A stretch of 64,000 nt of DNA from Salinibacterium sp. SWN167 (GTDB lineage Bacteria > Actinomycetota > Actinomycetes > Actinomycetales > Microbacteriaceae): the NCBI RefSeq assembly GCF_015864665.1, contig NZ_JADYWU010000001.1, positions 868,001 to 932,000 on the forward strand, given 5' to 3'. Position numbers and translations under genes: made by a program. Within the stretch, counting starts at the first letter, position 1, and every line of letters starts with the position of its first letter. The notes beneath the pieces were generated by a model. It searched no databases and was not told the origin of the DNA. It was given only the letters and a program-made list of their open reading frames with translations. Below, piece by piece: positions 45,773-55,150 of this stretch.

Positions 45773-46579
45773 TTAAACGATGTGTACTTCGACACCGGCG
45801 GCCCGCATGCGGTCCAATTCCTCAGGGTCGGCCGTGGCATCCGTAATGAGGGTGTGCACGCTCGAGATCTCGGTAACGCGCGCGAGCGCCAGCCGACCGA
45901 TCTTCGATCCGTCGGCCACGACCACGGTGCGCTGGGCATGAGTCACCATGGCGTTATTCGTGCGCGCTTCGGTCTCGTCGTGAGTGGTAACGCCGCCCTC
46001 TACCGAGATGCCGTCGCTGCCCAAGATGGCAGTGCCGACGTTGATGGCATTGAAAGTATTCTCGGCAAGAACCCCGACGAGTTCGAGGGATTGGGGGCGT
46101 AGTAGCCCGCCGGTCATCACAACTTTGAGCTGGGGATACGACGTGACGAGCCCGGCGATGGTGAGCGAGTTGGTCACGATCGTGAGCTCGGGGTGGGTGG
46201 AGAGCGCTCGTGCGACGTAGGCCGTCGTCGAACCGCCGCTGAGCGCGACCGCATGCCGCCCCGAGGGAACCAAAGTCGCCATGCGAGCGGCGATTGCTTT
46301 CTTGGCATCCTGCGATTGGGAATCACGAAAAGTGACCGGCAGCTCGTGCCGGGCCTCGATGACGGTGGCACCGCCATGAGTGCGCACCAAAAGCTGTTGG
46401 TATTCGAGCTCTGCAAGGTCGCGCCGCACAGTGGCCGGTGAGATCGAGAGTGTCTCTGCGAACTCACTCAGCGATACTGACCCACGCTCTGAGAGAAGAT
46501 CGAGGATGGCGATCATGCGCGTCGAGCGTTTAGTGGAGGCGGCGTGACGCTTCGTGTTGTCGATGACCATGCCACCCAT
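45773..46579 (-). CDS. DeoR/GlpR-family repressor of the sugar locus
   Basis: A 268-residue regulator. An N-terminal DeoR winged helix (about 22-75; GSVSLSEFAETLSISPATVR) precedes a sugar-phosphate-binding DeoR C-domain with ALSGGSTTAYVARAL and the late VVADGSKIGR. ATG 46579 is preceded by AAGGA 6 bases upstream; two other in-frame ATGs lie within 27 bases. It is divergent from the GH4 gene. A GATC-centred motif in the shared promoter recurs at the amidohydrolase/SIS promoter, so it likely represses the whole locus until a sugar phosphate binds. Confidence 0.9.
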   Translation of the reverse strand: MGGMVIDNTKRHAASTKRSTRMIAILDLLSERGSVSLSEFAETLSISPATVRRDLAELEYQQLLVRTHGGATVIEARHELPVTFRDSQSQDAKKAIAARMATLVPSGRHAVALSGGSTTAYVARALSTHPELTIVTNSLTIAGLVTSYPQLKVVMTGGLLRPQSLELVGVLAENTFNAINVGTAILGSDGISVEGGVTTHDETEARTNNAMVTHAQRTVVVADGSKIGRLALARVTEISSVHTLITDATADPEELDRMRAAGVEVHIV

Positions 46580-46608
46580 TATCCATCCTTTGGTCAAATT
46601 CGCTCACC

Positions 46609-46624
46609 CAAAATGATCGTTTTG
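46609..46624. promoter_or_regulatory. Putative DeoR-type operator, site 1
   Basis: CAAAATGATCGTTTTG, a 16-base near-palindrome (one mismatched pair) in the 101-base gap between the DeoR gene and the GH4 gene. Read on the minus strand it is AAAACGATCATTTT, matching copies at 50016-50072. Confidence 0.55.
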
Positions 46625-46680
46625 CGGCTATTGCGCTCATTATCTTGCGCGATTCACTCAGTGTACGTAAAGATCGATCC

Positions 46681-47997
46681 ATGACCCACATTGTCTTTAT
46701 CGGTGCGGGAAGCGTCGTGTTCTCCCGCCAGCTCATCGCGGACCTCTTGCGCTTCGACGACCTTCCTCAGCTCACGCTCGTGCTGCACGATATCGACGCC
46801 GAGCGCCTGCGCGTTGCGGCTGAAACGGCGACGAAACTTTCGACCCAACTCGACCGTGCGGTCACCGTGGTTTCTACCCTCGATCGGCGCGAGGCGCTCG
46901 CCGGGGCAGACTTCGTGATCAATATGGTGCAGGTCGGTGGCATCGACTCGACCCGCACCGATCTCGAAATTCCGGCCAAGCACGGACTTCGTCAAACGAT
47001 CGGTGACACCACCGGTGTCGGCGGTGTCTTCCGCGCCCTGCGTACCTTCCCGCTGCTCTCCGCCATCGCTGCGGACATGCTCGAACTCTGCCCGGATGCG
47101 TGGCTCCTGAACTACACAAACCCGATGGCGATGAACGTGTGGTGGCTGAGTGTCGTTGCCCCCGACCTCAAGGTTGCCGGAATCTGCCACAGCGTCTACT
47201 GGACAGTAAGCGACCTGTGCGACCTCATCGGCGTGAAACTTGACGACACTCACTACCGGGCTGCTGGGGTAAACCACCAAGCGTGGCTCTACGAGTGGTC
47301 CCTCGATGGTGAAGACCTGTACCCGCGCCTGCGCGCCGCGATTGAGGCTGACCCAGAATTGCTTAATCGAGTGCGCGTGGAGATGTTCCGCCGCATCGGT
47401 TATTACCCCACGGAAACGAGCGAGCACTCCTCCGAGTACCTCTCGTGGTTCTTGCGCTCCGATGAACAAATTGCCCGGTTCCGGCTCCAGCCGCTTGAGT
47501 ACCTCGGTATCAGCGAAGAGAACGTCGCTGACTTTGCACGAGCTCAAGAGGCGCTCGCCGCGGGTGAAGAACTGGAACTCGAAGAGGGGGCCGCTGAATA
47601 CGCACCCCAAATCATCCATTCGATCCTGACCGGCACCGAACGAATCGTGCATGTCAATGTGGTCAACCGCGGATTGATCTCCAACCTCCCCGAGGGGGCG
47701 ATCGTCGAGGTGCCGGCAACGGTTGATCGCTCAGGGATTACACCGCACGTTGTCGGAGCGATTCCGACCCAGGGGGCAGCGCTTAACCGCAGCTACCTCT
47801 CGGTCGCCGAGCTCACCATTGAAGCGGCTCTCACGGGCAATTCCGATCGTGTTCGCCAAGCGCTGCTCGCCGACCCGAACGCGATTTCGACGCTCACCCC
47901 GGAGCAAATTTGGGCGCTCTGTGACGAGATGACCGAAGCGCACGCGGCCGTTCTGCCGGTGTCACTCGGCGGGCAGACGGAGCTGATTTTGCCATGA
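46681..47997 (+). CDS. Glycoside hydrolase family 4 (alpha-galactosidase/6-phospho-glucosidase-like)
   Basis: A 438-residue NAD+- and Mn2+-dependent glycosidase. The N-terminal NAD loop is FIGAGSVVFS. Metal-binding Cys169 and His170 lie in GICHSV and His199 in GVNHQAW. GH4 enzymes oxidise C3 of the sugar and eliminate the aglycon; members cleave alpha- or beta-glycosides, free or 6-phosphorylated. The sequence resembles the MelA/AglA side, and the adjacent ABC importer instead of a PTS favours an unphosphorylated substrate (inference). ATG 46681 has only a weak ribosome site. The aldolase gene overlaps its stop by 4 bases. Confidence 0.88.
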   Translation: MTHIVFIGAGSVVFSRQLIADLLRFDDLPQLTLVLHDIDAERLRVAAETATKLSTQLDRAVTVVSTLDRREALAGADFVINMVQVGGIDSTRTDLEIPAKHGLRQTIGDTTGVGGVFRALRTFPLLSAIAADMLELCPDAWLLNYTNPMAMNVWWLSVVAPDLKVAGICHSVYWTVSDLCDLIGVKLDDTHYRAAGVNHQAWLYEWSLDGEDLYPRLRAAIEADPELLNRVRVEMFRRIGYYPTETSEHSSEYLSWFLRSDEQIARFRLQPLEYLGISEENVADFARAQEALAAGEELELEEGAAEYAPQIIHSILTGTERIVHVNVVNRGLISNLPEGAIVEVPATVDRSGITPHVVGAIPTQGAALNRSYLSVAELTIEAALTGNSDRVRQALLADPNAISTLTPEQIWALCDEMTEAHAAVLPVSLGGQTELILP

Positions 47998-48833
47998 CTC
48001 TGTCTTCTGCCGGCGAACTCGTCGCGTCGGCCGTCGAGGGTAACCTCGCCGTGCCGGCGTTCAACGTCATTACCCTCGAACAGGCCGAGGCCATCGTTGC
48101 GGGCGCTGAGAATGCAGGCATTGGCGTACTGCTCCAGATCAGCGAGAATGCGGTGCACTATCACCGGCAGATGGAGCCGTTGCTCGCCGCCTGTCGCGAG
48201 ATTGCCGAAGCGTCGCTAGTGCCGATCGGCATTCATCTCGACCATTTCGAGAGCGCTGAACTCATCGAACATGCGCTCGAGGTTGGTTCTGGCTTGGGGG
48301 TGCGTTCTCTCATGGTAGATGCCTCGAAACTTGAGTATTCAGCGAACGTCGCGTTCACGGCATCCGTCGCGGATCACGCCCATGCTTTGGGCTGGTGGGT
48401 CGAGGCGGAGCTCGGTGAGATTGGCGGCAAGGATGGCGCCCACGCGCCGGGCGTGCGCACTGACGCCGTCGAGGCGCGGAAGTTCGTTGCCGCGACTAAC
48501 GTCGACGGTCTCGCGGTCGCGGTGGGCAGCTCCCACGCTATGACGGAGCGCACGGCAGCGCTCGACATCGACCTCATCCGCGCGATCGCCGAGTTGCTTC
48601 CGGTGCCTCTGGTTCTTCACGGGTCATCGGGGGTGGCGGATGACGAGCTGCGGCGAGCAGTCGAGGCGGGCATCCGCAAGGTGAATATCGGCACGGTGCT
48701 CAACCTCACGGCTACTGCCGCGTTGCGCGCGGAGCTTGCTCGAATGCCGGATGCTGTCGATCCCCGAAAATTTACCGCGCTGGGCAGCACTCAAGTGACT
48801 GACCTCGTTGCGCACTTGTGCTCTGTCGTCTGA
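47994..48833 (+). CDS. Class II ketose-bisphosphate aldolase (GatY/KbaY-like)
   Basis: A 279-residue zinc aldolase. Metal ligands are predicted as His84 (IHLDHFES), His181 (GSSHAM) and His209 (LHGSSG); SLMVDASK and KVNIGTVLN bind substrate phosphate. The relatives cleave fructose- or tagatose-1,6-bisphosphate into DHAP and glyceraldehyde-3-phosphate. Lying with a LacC/FruK-type kinase, it would complete the route from imported sugar to trioses. ATG 47994 overlaps the GH4 stop (ATGA). Confidence 0.88.
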   Translation: MTLSSAGELVASAVEGNLAVPAFNVITLEQAEAIVAGAENAGIGVLLQISENAVHYHRQMEPLLAACREIAEASLVPIGIHLDHFESAELIEHALEVGSGLGVRSLMVDASKLEYSANVAFTASVADHAHALGWWVEAELGEIGGKDGAHAPGVRTDAVEARKFVAATNVDGLAVAVGSSHAMTERTAALDIDLIRAIAELLPVPLVLHGSSGVADDELRRAVEAGIRKVNIGTVLNLTATAALRAELARMPDAVDPRKFTALGSTQVTDLVAHLCSVV

Positions 48834-48861
48834 AACTGACCAGCACGAAACGAGACTGGGC

Positions 48862-48894
48862 GGCAGGGATCGTGCCCGAGCGCGAGCCCCTGCC
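48862..48894. terminator. Possible terminator between aldolase and amidohydrolase genes
   Basis: GGCAGGG (48862-48868) can pair with CCCTGCC (48888-48894) over a 19-base loop in the 100-base gap between these convergent genes. There is no T tract, so it is only a weak candidate. Confidence 0.35.
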
Positions 48895-48933
48895 ACCCGC
48901 TCTGGCGTTACCGGCCGAGCTACGCCGGCTAGC

Positions 48934-50001
48934 TCAGAGGCCGAGCACGCGGCGTGCGTTGTCGCGGTACACCGCCTGAAGGATGTCCCTGTCGAGCGCG
49001 AGCGCCGACACTGTCCATCGCCCCTGGGGTGGCACCGGATCGCCTGGCGCGTACTCGAAGGCCTCGTCAGCCGTCTCGAGAAAGCGGAAGTGCAACCGGT
49101 ACTGCTCGACTGTGATCGGGTAAATGTCGGTGCCGAACAAGACGCGATCGGGGTGGCGGGCGAGCAATGCGGCGAAGCGCCGCGGCTGTCTCCCGAGTTC
49201 TGCCATGCGTCCGCCAATATCGATCGTGTAGTTCGAACACGCATCCAGTAGGCGTTCGACACGATCGAGATCTTCGGCGGCACAGCCGGCGTGAGCGCCG
49301 ATGAAGGTCGTGCTGGGGCAGCCGCTCACGAGCGCGGCATGGGCGTCAAGCAAGCGATCGAAGGTCGGGTGCACAGCGGTATCTCCGAACCACCACTCTT
49401 CGGCGTCGAGCAATTCGTCGAGTCGCTCGTTGTGGGCGTCGAGAGGGTCGAAGAAGGCTCGGGGGTCCGCGGTGTGAATGAGCACCGGCAGGCCCAGGTT
49501 GCCGGCGTGCGCAACAACGTCGAGCACTCGGGGGTCATCGGGCAGGATGAGGGAGCCATCGGCGTCACGAATGGTGAGCCCCAGGTCTTTCCAGATCTTG
49601 AGCCCACGAGCGCCACGTCGCGCACTGTCGTCGAGGGAAGCGCGTAATTGATCGACTCCGTCGGGCTCTGCGAGCAGAGCCCATTCGAGTTGGCAGAAGG
49701 TGAGAAAGCGGCCCGGGTAGGCGTTGTCATACCGCTCCACGTTGGCGCTAATCTCATCGCCCCAGAGCCCGTCGAGGTTCACGATGGTCTGCACATTGGT
49801 GCTGTCCATGAGAGAGACCAGAGCGGCGACATCCGGGATCATCCACTCGCCATTACTCAGCCAACGGCCCAGATGGTTGTGCACGTCGATGGCGGGCACG
49901 GCTGCCTGATCGACCGCGCTGACGGGGGCTGATAGCTGAGATTGAGGGTGCCACGCCGCTAGGGGAAGGTGGCGAAGTTCATCCCGAATTGGGGCAGACA
50001 T
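48934..50001 (-). CDS. Amidohydrolase family 2 (TIM-barrel metal hydrolase)
   Basis: A 355-residue protein of the amidohydrolase-2 group, with the metal HxH at His41/His43 (IDVHNHLG), VLIHTADP, IGAHAGC and FGTDIYP carrying the late Asp. Relatives include lactonases and decarboxylases; the substrate here is unknown. Strong AGAGGAG lies 5 bases before ATG 50001. Alone on the minus strand within the sugar locus, it starts beside the shared operator motifs and is probably co-regulated. It may process a sugar lactone or N-acyl derivative (speculative). Confidence 0.85.
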   Translation of the reverse strand: MSAPIRDELRHLPLAAWHPQSQLSAPVSAVDQAAVPAIDVHNHLGRWLSNGEWMIPDVAALVSLMDSTNVQTIVNLDGLWGDEISANVERYDNAYPGRFLTFCQLEWALLAEPDGVDQLRASLDDSARRGARGLKIWKDLGLTIRDADGSLILPDDPRVLDVVAHAGNLGLPVLIHTADPRAFFDPLDAHNERLDELLDAEEWWFGDTAVHPTFDRLLDAHAALVSGCPSTTFIGAHAGCAAEDLDRVERLLDACSNYTIDIGGRMAELGRQPRRFAALLARHPDRVLFGTDIYPITVEQYRLHFRFLETADEAFEYAPGDPVPPQGRWTVSALALDRDILQAVYRDNARRVLGL

Positions 50002-50015
50002 AGGTACTCCTCTGA

Positions 50016-50072
50016 AAAACGATCAGTGAAAGTGATCATGTTGGGCAGTTTTCTTGTCAAACGATCACTTTG
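50016..50072. promoter_or_regulatory. Putative DeoR-type operator cluster, sites 2a-2c
   Basis: Three copies of the GATCA-centred motif: AAAACGATCA (50016-50025), AACATGATCACTTT on the minus strand (50029-50042) and AAACGATCACTTTG (50059-50072). They occupy the divergent promoter between the amidohydrolase and the SIS-ABC-kinase operon and match the single site beside the DeoR gene. Confidence 0.55.
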
Positions 50073-50143
50073 AGGCCACTATTGCACCACACCTTGCGAC
50101 CTAGGGGAATCCCATAGCAAGTAAAAGTAAACGGAGAAATCGA

Positions 50144-51022
50144 ATGTCGATCACTGCGACCGAAATCACTACCCAGCCGTCGATGTGGCGCACGGCTCTC
50201 GAACAGGTCGAGATCGCCCGCGAATTATTGGCCGCGCCCGGAGAGCGAGTGCTCGTCATCGGTTGTGGCACTTCAGCCTTCGTCGCTGAATCATTCGCAT
50301 GGCTGCGCGAGAGCGCGGCGCTCGGCGAAACCGACGCCAACTACGCCTCCGAACTGCGGGTCTGGCGGGACTACGACCGTGTCATCGCCATCACGCGCTC
50401 CGGAACGACCAGCGAAGTCATCGACGCTCTGGGCACAGTGCCCGAGGGTGTGCGCACCGTCGTGATCACGGGCGTCGCCGACTCACCGGCAGCGCTGCTC
50501 GCCAACGACGTTCTCTTGCTCGACTACGCGGACGAAGAATCGGTAGTGCAGACACGATTCCCGACTACGTTCTTGTTTCTGGCGCGTGCTGCGTTCGGTC
50601 TCAGCGTCGACGGGTTGAGCGACCAACTTGACGCAGCGCTCGCCGAACCGCTGCCCGTCAACGCTGGTGACTTCGATCACTTCGTCTATCTCGGCACCGA
50701 CTGGAGCTACGGACTTGCACAAGAAGCAGCGCTCAAAATTCGCGAAGCCGCCCAGGCGTGGTCGGAGTCGTACCCTCTTCTCGACTACCGTCACGGTCCG
50801 TTGGCCGTCGCCCACACAGGTTCGCTCGTCTGGATGTTTGGCGCAGCCGACGAGGCGCTCGCTGAGCAGATCCGCGCGACGGGGGCAACTGTTCTCCTCG
50901 GCTCTCACGACCCTCTCGTCGAACTCGTGCAGGCGCAGCGCCTTGCCGTAGAGCTGGCCGAAGCGCGTGATCTCAACCCCGATAAGCCGAGGCACCTCAC
51001 CCGCTCGATCATTCTGAGCTAA
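50144..51022 (+). CDS. SIS-domain sugar-phosphate isomerase/deaminase
   Basis: A 292-residue protein with two SIS folds: GCGTSAFVAESFAW and ITRSGTTSEVIDAL in the first; GTDWSYGLAQEAALKIREAAQ (read as SYGLAQEAALKIREAAQ) and YRHGPLAV in the second. It resembles GlmS/FrlB/AgaS-type enzymes that deaminate or isomerise amino-sugar phosphates, without the glutaminase domain. In this locus a galactosamine- or glucosamine-phosphate deaminase role would feed the kinase-aldolase pair (inference). ATG 50144 has GGAG 7 bases upstream. It opens a six-gene operon. Confidence 0.87.
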   Translation: MSITATEITTQPSMWRTALEQVEIARELLAAPGERVLVIGCGTSAFVAESFAWLRESAALGETDANYASELRVWRDYDRVIAITRSGTTSEVIDALGTVPEGVRTVVITGVADSPAALLANDVLLLDYADEESVVQTRFPTTFLFLARAAFGLSVDGLSDQLDAALAEPLPVNAGDFDHFVYLGTDWSYGLAQEAALKIREAAQAWSESYPLLDYRHGPLAVAHTGSLVWMFGAADEALAEQIRATGATVLLGSHDPLVELVQAQRLAVELAEARDLNPDKPRHLTRSIILS

Positions 51023-51080
51023 ATAGCCTCACCACCGCAGACCCCCAGCCCCACCCGCACAATTGATCCAGGAGTTAACA

Positions 51081-52391
51081 ATGAGAAAACCCTCTTCTTC
51101 AGCATCGCGGCGCTTAGCAAGTATTGCCGTGACTGCAACTGCCGCTCTGGTGCTTGCGGGGTGTAGCGCGAGTCAAGGCGCTACGACCCTCGACCCCGAA
51201 GCGGATGTCACGCTCACGTGGTGGACGGGGCAGACGGATGACGCGCAAAAGACTTTGGAAGCCCTCGCCGCTGAATTTGAAGAGGACCACCCCAACGTGA
51301 CGATCGATGTGTCGCCGGGCTCGTCCTCAACTGAGGAGCTGCTGCAGAAGCTCTCCGCCGGTTTCGCTGGGAACAGTTACCCCGATATTTCCTATTCTTT
51401 CGGAGCCTGGGCGAGTCAGCTCGAAAGCTCCGGCCGCACGCTCGACATTACGGAACAAGTAGCGGATCCTGCTGTCAAGTGGGAGGAGTTCTCCGAGTCA
51501 GCGCGTCAAACGACGCAACCGACTGGGGACAAAACGATCGGGTTCCCGGCGATCGTCGATAACCTCTCTCTCATCTATAACAAGACCGTCTTCGATGCCG
51601 CTGGCGTCGCCTACCCGACGGACGATTGGTCGTGGGACGACTTCCGCGATGCTGCTGCGAAGCTTACGGATGCTGCGACTGACACCTACGGCTACGCCTA
51701 TTCGGTGTCTGGTTCAGAAGAAACCACGTGGCAGTTCTGGCCACACCTGTGGCAGGAGGGTGGAGAGATCCTTGGTGATGACGGTCTGGCCGCTTTCGAT
51801 TCCGACGCGGGAGTTCGTGCTCTCACGCTCTTGCGCGACATGGCGATCGACGACAAGAGCATCTACCTTGACCAAACCGATACTAAATTCGCGCAGCTCT
51901 TTGCGAGCGACCGCATCGGAATGATGACCTCTGGTCCGTGGCAGTTGTACGACCTCACGGTCGCAGGCACCGACTACGGCGTAGTGCAGCTTCCGGGAAC
52001 AGACGGCGATCACCAGACCGTGTCCGGCCCAGATATCTGGGCTTTGTTTGACCACGATGACAAGAATCGTGAGTACTGGACCTTCGAGTTCACGAACTGG
52101 CTCACATCAGCGGAACAGGACGAACGGTGGAATGTCGCTCTGGGCAACCTCCCTATCCGATCCTCGGAGGTCGACTCTGCGGCATTCGCCGAACAGGTCG
52201 AGGCATACCCCGGGCTTGACGTTATGGCCGCGAACAACGACAACGCTCTCCAAGCCCGCCCCACAGTTGAGGGCTACGTAGGCCTGTCGGAATCAATCGG
52301 CAACGCCATTTCCGAAGTCCTTCAGGGCAAGGGCGAGCCGAAGACTGCTCTCGAAGAAGCAGCGGCCGACGCCAACGATTCACTCCAGTAG
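51081..52391 (+). CDS. Sugar ABC transporter substrate-binding lipoprotein
   Basis: A 436-residue CUT1-type binding protein. The signal peptide ends in lipobox LAGC (about residue 28), so it is tethered outside the membrane. The mature part has VTLTWWTGQTDD and DPEADV-type openings and a long periplasmic-binding-protein-1 fold with YNKTVFDAAGV and GPWQLYDL. CUT1 systems import di- and oligosaccharides. ATG 51081 follows GGAG by 7 bases. Permease genes follow. No ATPase gene is present here, so a shared MsmK-type ATPase elsewhere is likely. Confidence 0.92.
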   Translation: MRKPSSSASRRLASIAVTATAALVLAGCSASQGATTLDPEADVTLTWWTGQTDDAQKTLEALAAEFEEDHPNVTIDVSPGSSSTEELLQKLSAGFAGNSYPDISYSFGAWASQLESSGRTLDITEQVADPAVKWEEFSESARQTTQPTGDKTIGFPAIVDNLSLIYNKTVFDAAGVAYPTDDWSWDDFRDAAAKLTDAATDTYGYAYSVSGSEETTWQFWPHLWQEGGEILGDDGLAAFDSDAGVRALTLLRDMAIDDKSIYLDQTDTKFAQLFASDRIGMMTSGPWQLYDLTVAGTDYGVVQLPGTDGDHQTVSGPDIWALFDHDDKNREYWTFEFTNWLTSAEQDERWNVALGNLPIRSSEVDSAAFAEQVEAYPGLDVMAANNDNALQARPTVEGYVGLSESIGNAISEVLQGKGEPKTALEEAAADANDSLQ

Positions 52392-52413
52392 CCAGTCGGA
52401 ATAGAAGGAAATC

Positions 52414-53355
52414 ATGACAACGAGACCGTTGCTGAAGCCGCCCCTCCGATCCCTAGGTGTGCAGCGCGCGCAGCGGTCTCGTCGTCGTTTTCGTGACGAC
52501 CTGAGCGGTTGGCTTTTCGTCGCACCAGCATCAATTTTGGTGCTGGGACTATCATTCTTTCCCGCCGTCTGGTCGTTTATTCTCTCGCTGCAGGAATGGA
52601 ATGGCTTCAGCGAACCTGAGTTCGTTGGTCTCGACAACTACTCCGCGCTCATTACGGATGAGGATTTCGCTGCAGCGGTAATGCACACCGGTATCTACAC
52701 GGCACTCTTTGTGCCAATGTCGGTGCTGGCGGGCCTCTTTCTCGCAGTGGCGCTCAACCGCAAGATCCGCTTCATCGGGTTGTACCGCACAGCTATCTTC
52801 GTACCCTTCGTCGCCTCAGCAGCGGCGACCGGAATTCTCTCGACCTACCTGTTCAACCCTCAGTTCGGGTTGGTCAACAATGTGTTGCGTGTTCTCGGAC
52901 TTCCCGCTCAGGGATGGCTCGAAGACCAGACGCAAGCCATGTTCGTGATTGCGCTGATGTCGTTGTGGGGGCAAGCGGCCTTCACCACGGTGATCTATCT
53001 CGCCGCGTTGCAAGACGTGTCGCCCGAGCTTCTCGAAGCCTCTCGGCTCGACGGAGCGACCCCGTGGCAGTCGTTCTGGAATGTCGTGTGGCCCTCGCTT
53101 CGCCCGGTGACCATTTTCGTGACCATCTGGCAAACCATTGGAGCTATCCAGCTCTTTGACCTCGTCTACACGACGACGCGAGGCGGGCCGCTCGACTCCA
53201 CCAAAACGATCGTTTATTACCTCTGGGAGCAAGCATTCCGCCGGCTCGAATTCGGCTACGGCTCAGCAGTGGCGTACGCCCTCTTCGCTCTCACTCTCGT
53301 TATCACCATCGGTGTCGTGTTGTATTCGCGTCGCCGAGGACAGGACGCATTCTGA
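52414..53355 (+). CDS. Sugar ABC transporter permease (MalF-type)
   Basis: A 313-residue permease with six helices; the EAA loop reads ELLEASRLDGATPWQSFWNV (about residues 204-223). The basic N-terminus (RAQRSRRRFRDDL) is cytoplasmic. It forms the channel with the MalG-type partner, whose gene start overlaps its stop by one base (TGATG). AAGGA lies 4 to 8 bases before ATG 52414. Confidence 0.93.
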   Translation: MTTRPLLKPPLRSLGVQRAQRSRRRFRDDLSGWLFVAPASILVLGLSFFPAVWSFILSLQEWNGFSEPEFVGLDNYSALITDEDFAAAVMHTGIYTALFVPMSVLAGLFLAVALNRKIRFIGLYRTAIFVPFVASAAATGILSTYLFNPQFGLVNNVLRVLGLPAQGWLEDQTQAMFVIALMSLWGQAAFTTVIYLAALQDVSPELLEASRLDGATPWQSFWNVVWPSLRPVTIFVTIWQTIGAIQLFDLVYTTTRGGPLDSTKTIVYYLWEQAFRRLEFGYGSAVAYALFALTLVITIGVVLYSRRRGQDAF

Positions 53356-54251
53356 TGACCGCCCTTGATTCGCGACCCACCGTCGATGAAGCTGTGCAGA
53401 CCACGGTCGCCCCGGTTGCTCGCGCTCGAACTCCACGTCGGCGCCGAATGAGCGGATGGCACTTTGTGCTCGCTCCTATTGCCCTGCTCTTTCTCTTGCC
53501 ATTCGTGCAGATGTTTATGGCATCAGTTTCTCCCGCCAAAGAGCTCGTGAGTTATCCGCCGCCCTTCGTCCCCTCTCGAATCGATTTCACCGGGTTCATC
53601 GCGCTCTTTCAGAACACCGACATCACGCTTTGGCTGCTCAACAGCACGATCGTGTCGGTGACCGGGATCGCCTCCCACCTCGTGTTCTGTTCGCTGGCAG
53701 GCTACGGCTTTGCGCGCCTGACCTTTCGCGGCAGAAATTTCGGCATTTTCGCCATCCTGGGTACCATCATGATCCCTACCCAACTGCTCATGATTCCGAC
53801 CTACGTGCTGTTCTCACGCTTGGGTCTCGTCGACGGGCTCGGCGCTGCAATCGTGCCCTGGCTTGCGACCGCCTTCGGGGTGTTCTTGATGCGCCAGTTC
53901 TTCATGTCGCTTCCTCGTGAGCTTGAAGAAGCAGGTCGAATTGATGGGGCCTCTCGCTGGCAGATTTTCTTTCGCATCATTCTTCCTCTGGCTAAGCCAG
54001 CGCTCGCGACGCTGGCGATTTTCACACTGCTGGGATCCTGGAATGACTTGGTCTGGCCCCTCATCGCAATCAACAACGACAACGCGTTTACCCTGCAGTT
54101 GGGTATCGCCAATTTCCAGGGAACGCGACGCACGCAGTGGAGTCTTCTCATGGCCGCAAATGTGGTCGCCACGATGCCCCTCATCCTGTTCTTCCTGTTT
54201 GCTCAAAAACAGTTCATTCAAACCATGACCATGACAGGACTACGCGGATGA
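53355..54251 (+). CDS. Sugar ABC transporter permease (MalG-type)
   Basis: A 298-residue permease; EAA loop ELEEAGRIDGASRWQIFFRI (about 192-211) and six helices. The N-terminal ~35 residues are hydrophilic and basic. Its stop overlaps the kinase start (ATGA). Together with the binding protein and the MalF-type subunit it makes a CUT1 importer lacking only its ATPase. Confidence 0.93.
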   Translation: MTALDSRPTVDEAVQTTVAPVARARTPRRRRMSGWHFVLAPIALLFLLPFVQMFMASVSPAKELVSYPPPFVPSRIDFTGFIALFQNTDITLWLLNSTIVSVTGIASHLVFCSLAGYGFARLTFRGRNFGIFAILGTIMIPTQLLMIPTYVLFSRLGLVDGLGAAIVPWLATAFGVFLMRQFFMSLPRELEEAGRIDGASRWQIFFRIILPLAKPALATLAIFTLLGSWNDLVWPLIAINNDNAFTLQLGIANFQGTRRTQWSLLMAANVVATMPLILFFLFAQKQFIQTMTMTGLRG

Positions 54252-55150
54252 GCGCTCAATACCCGGTGCTCGTTGTCGGCGACGCGAATATCGATCTTGT
54301 CGTGCGCGGCGATGTTGTTCCCCGATTCGGGCAGGTCGAGCAGCTTCTGGAGCACGCTAGCCTCGTGCTCGGCGGCAGTGCGTGCATCATGGCGTCTGGG
54401 CTCGCCCAGCTGGGGGTTCCCACGTCTGTTGTCGCTGTGATCGGTGACGATGAATTCGGCGGGATCATGCGCGACTCGTTGGTTTCCGCGGGGGTCGATG
54501 TCTCCGCGGTGCACGTCGATCCACAGGTTCCGACCGGCATCTCGGTAATTCTCTCGACAGCGGATGACCGTGCAATTCTCACTCTGCCGGGAACGGTGCC
54601 ACTGCTCACGAGCGCTCACGTGCTCGCGGCTGTGGAGTCTTCTCAGGCCCACTGGGTGCACTTTGCTTCGCCCTTCCTGATGCCGGAGTTCACCGCGGGG
54701 CTCCCGGCGTTGTTGGCGGAGCTCAAAGCGCAGGGTATCCGCACCAGCCTCGACACCAATTGGGACCCGGCCGACGAGTGGGCAGGTCTGGGTGAAGTGC
54801 TTCCGTTGATCGATGTGTTGCTGCCCAATCGGGCTGAACTCGATGCCATCACTGCGGCGGTGGGGGAGATCGAATGTCGCGTCGTGGTGAAGGACGGCGC
54901 AGCGGGCGGATGGTCGAGATCGCCGGACGGCACGACGGTGCGGGCTCCGGGCATCCGCCTCGATGTTGTGGACACCACGGGCGCTGGTGACAGTTTCGAT
55001 GCTGGCTACCTCGCTGCGGTCGCCCACGGCGTAGCCGACGAGCAAACCCGCGTTCGCTGGGCGGCGGTGGCAGGCTCGCTCTCGACGCGCGCCTCCGGTG
55101 GCACCGGCGCGCAGGCAACGCTCGCGCAACTGAGGGAGCACCTAGCGTGA
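54248..55150 (+). CDS. PfkB-family carbohydrate kinase (ribokinase-like)
   Basis: A 300-residue sugar kinase. N-terminal VVGDANIDLVVRGDVVPRFG and C-terminal DTTGAGDSFDAGYLAAVAHG (catalytic Asp and anion hole) are the two PfkB signatures. A WDPADEWAGL segment in the middle is typical of ribokinase-like proteins. It probably phosphorylates the imported monosaccharide. ATG 54248 was chosen over upstream in-frame codons because it overlaps the permease stop as ATGA. The next kinase overlaps its stop (GTGA). Confidence 0.9.
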   Translation: MSAQYPVLVVGDANIDLVVRGDVVPRFGQVEQLLEHASLVLGGSACIMASGLAQLGVPTSVVAVIGDDEFGGIMRDSLVSAGVDVSAVHVDPQVPTGISVILSTADDRAILTLPGTVPLLTSAHVLAAVESSQAHWVHFASPFLMPEFTAGLPALLAELKAQGIRTSLDTNWDPADEWAGLGEVLPLIDVLLPNRAELDAITAAVGEIECRVVVKDGAAGGWSRSPDGTTVRAPGIRLDVVDTTGAGDSFDAGYLAAVAHGVADEQTRVRWAAVAGSLSTRASGGTGAQATLAQLREHLA

